NCBI RefSeq assembly: GCF_001375515.1 | Contig: NZ_CTDX01000001.1 | Span: 1-64,000, forward strand | DNA from: Bacillus kwashiorkori | GTDB taxonomy: Bacteria; Bacillota; Bacilli; Bacillales; Caldibacillaceae | Direction: 5' to 3' | DNA length: 64,000 nt | Shown here: piece by piece, positions 62,286 through 64,000 of the stretch | Position numbering within the stretch: position 1 is the stretch's first letter | How the letters are laid out: each line of letters starts with the position of its first letter | The notes under the pieces: generated by a model | Seen by the model: the letters and a program-made list of their open reading frames with translations, nothing else | Told to the model about the DNA's origin: nothing | Databases searched by the model: none | Made by a program: the position numbers and the translations under genes

Positions 62286-64000
62286 TTGGCAAAAAAATTA
62301 GATAATTCCCAGCTTATTTCTAGTGAATTAATTAAAAAGAGTTTTGAAGAAAGTTTATTGGAAGAAGAAAAAGAAAAAATTATTAAAAATGGTCAATACA
62401 ATAGAAGGTTACATGAGTACTTTGAGTACTTTTCTGCGGATTTAATTTTGAAGGCTTATGATTTAAGTGATGAAGAAATTGAAAAAGGAGTGGTTGGCAG
62501 TGGAAACGATGGTGGGTGTGATAGTCTTTATTTATTTGTGAACGATGAATTAATATTAGATGATACACCTCTAGAGAATGTTAAAAAAAATCCTATACTA
62601 GATTTCTATATAATCCAGTCAAAATTTGAAACCTCATTTCGTGAAAGTGCATTTGATAAATGGAAAAGTGTTGTTGATAATCTTTTTTCATTAGATACAT
62701 TTAAAAATACTGATTTTTCAATGAGATACAATAATGAATTGTTAGAGTCATTTGAACGTTTTCATAATACGTTTTTAGGACTGATAACAAAATCTCCTAT
62801 TGTTAATTTTAAATTTATATATGTTTCTCTTGGAAATGAAATACATGTGAATGTTAAACAACAAGCTGAAGAAGTGAAATCTAAATTAAAGAATTTATAT
62901 CCTAGTCCAAATACAAGTGTTATAGTAGATTTTATTGATGCACAAAAAATCTTAGCTTTATATGATGCACCAGCAAAAACTGATTTTGTTTTACATATAT
63001 CAGAGTCACCGATAATTGTTACTGAAGAAAAGGAATATATTGTACTAGCAGACTTAAAGCAATACTTTGATTTCATTACAAATGAAAATAACAAGTTAAT
63101 AAAGCATATTTTTGAGGCGAACGTTAGAGATTATCAGGGTAAAACAACTGTTAATAAAGAAATAGCGGAAACTCTAGAAGAAATGAATACTGAAGAAGAT
63201 TTTTGGTGGCTTAACAACGGTATAACCATGTTAGCTAATAAAATTGATCAAAAGTCTACTAAGGTATTTGAAATTAAGAATCCAGAAATTGTTAATGGAT
63301 TACAAACATCAACTGAGATTTACAACTATTTTACATCAAAAGCAGGAGAATTGGAAGAAATTACTGAAAATAGAAGGATACTAATTAGAATAATCGTACC
63401 AAATAGTGATGCATCTCGGGATAATATAATACTGGCTACTAACAGCCAAACGGCTATTCCAAAGGCAATTTTAAGAGGAACTGATAGTATCCATAGAGAG
63501 ATTGAAAATTATTTAAAAACAAAGGATTTATTTTATGATCGTAGGAAAAACTTCTATAAAAATGAGGGTAAACCAAAAGAAAAAATAATAAGTATAGCTT
63601 TCCTTGCACAATGCTTGATATCTATTCTTTTACGGAAACCAAACTATGCTAGGGCACGACCTTCAACTCTATTAAATGACGAAGAAACATATAAATATTT
63701 ATATATTACCAATCAAAATTTAGATAGTTATTATAAGGCTGCGCTTATTGGAAAACGAGTTAAACAAGTTATAAATAGCTTGGGTCTCTATACCGTAAGT
63801 GAACAATCGGATATTTCATTTTATGTAATGTTAGTATGCTCTGCTAAAATTATTGGGTCTAAAGAAATTACTCCTGAACAATTGGGGAATATCAAGATTG
63901 ACGAATTTTCAGATACTAATATAAAGGTTAGTGCGGACTATGTATATGAAAAATACAAAAAACTTGGTGGCAATAATAAGGTCGCTAAGGGAACTAAATT
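62286..64000 (+). CDS. AIPR-family abortive infection protein (partial)
   Basis: The frame stays open to the window edge, giving about 571 residues of an incomplete protein. The N-terminal part has a nuclease-like constellation (D75 and D79 in GNDGGCDS, Q111 and K113 in IQSKFE) of the PD-(D/E)xK kind. The middle shows AIPR hallmarks: NVRDYQG (279-285), FWWLNNGI (306-313) and NPEIVNGLQTS (332-342). AIPR proteins are linked to phage defence. TTG start behind TAGGAGT. Its end and any partner gene lie outside the window. Confidence 0.85.
   Translation, partial: MAKKLDNSQLISSELIKKSFEESLLEEEKEKIIKNGQYNRRLHEYFEYFSADLILKAYDLSDEEIEKGVVGSGNDGGCDSLYLFVNDELILDDTPLENVKKNPILDFYIIQSKFETSFRESAFDKWKSVVDNLFSLDTFKNTDFSMRYNNELLESFERFHNTFLGLITKSPIVNFKFIYVSLGNEIHVNVKQQAEEVKSKLKNLYPSPNTSVIVDFIDAQKILALYDAPAKTDFVLHISESPIIVTEEKEYIVLADLKQYFDFITNENNKLIKHIFEANVRDYQGKTTVNKEIAETLEEMNTEEDFWWLNNGITMLANKIDQKSTKVFEIKNPEIVNGLQTSTEIYNYFTSKAGELEEITENRRILIRIIVPNSDASRDNIILATNSQTAIPKAILRGTDSIHREIENYLKTKDLFYDRRKNFYKNEGKPKEKIISIAFLAQCLISILLRKPNYARARPSTLLNDEETYKYLYITNQNLDSYYKAALIGKRVKQVINSLGLYTVSEQSDISFYVMLVCSAKIIGSKEITPEQLGNIKIDEFSDTNIKVSADYVYEKYKKLGGNNKVAKGTK

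Noticed and set aside
62762-63094. Antisense frame (110 codons) inside the AIPR gene
   Set aside because: The forward frame is continuous from 62286 to the window end with AIPR motifs, so the reverse frame is a shadow.

Overview
The window comes from a low-G+C, endospore-former-type Firmicute close to Bacillaceae. The evidence is gene order (rRNA operon end, ctsR-mcsA-mcsB-clpC-radA-yacL-ispD-ispF-gltX-cysE-cysS-mrnC-rlmB-rae1-sigH-rpmG-secE-nusG, then rplKAJL, rpoBC, the str, S10, spc and alpha operons), strong AGGAGG ribosome-binding sites, frequent TTG/GTG starts, sigma-A promoters, and proteins that read very close to Bacillus orthologues. The species cannot be named from the sequence alone.

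Region 1 (1-16500): the 3' end of 23S rRNA and a complete 5S rRNA are followed by the CtsR-controlled protein quality control operon (repressor CtsR, arginine kinase McsB with its activator McsA, unfoldase ClpC), then RadA, the PIN/TRAM protein YacL, two MEP isoprenoid enzymes, GltX, a cysteine T-box before cysE-cysS, RNA-processing genes, sigH, rpmG and secE. disA, normally between radA and yacL in Bacillus, is absent from this locus.

Region 2 (16500-52570): this is the central transcription/translation super-cluster: nusG, four ribosomal genes with L1-type and L10 leaders, a 16S methyltransferase-like gene, rpoB, rpoC, the str operon, and the S10-spc-alpha cluster down to rplQ. The map gene usually found between adk and infA is missing. 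The energy-coupling ABC module ecfA1-ecfA2-ecfT, truA and the L13-leader rplM-rpsI operon follow.

Region 3 (52570-64000, open at the right edge): a mobile genomic island lies directly behind rpsI. It has a tyrosine integrase facing rpsI with four TGACCAC repeats beside it, a divergent repressor/Xre switch with back-to-back promoters, an excisionase-like gene, a replication module (replisome organiser with internal iteron-like repeats, DnaC-type loader), small unknown genes, a decayed small membrane protein gene and a terminator. A second, minimal tyrosine recombinase with repeats in its leader follows. The last part is a defence cargo: an MvaI/BcnI-family restriction endonuclease, two N4-cytosine-type methyltransferases with circularly permuted motif order, an unknown 135-residue protein behind paired CATATG palindromes, and an AIPR-family (abortive infection) protein that runs off the window. 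No capsid, terminase, relaxase or conjugation gene is visible, so this part of the element looks like a satellite or integrative defence island; its other end lies outside the window.
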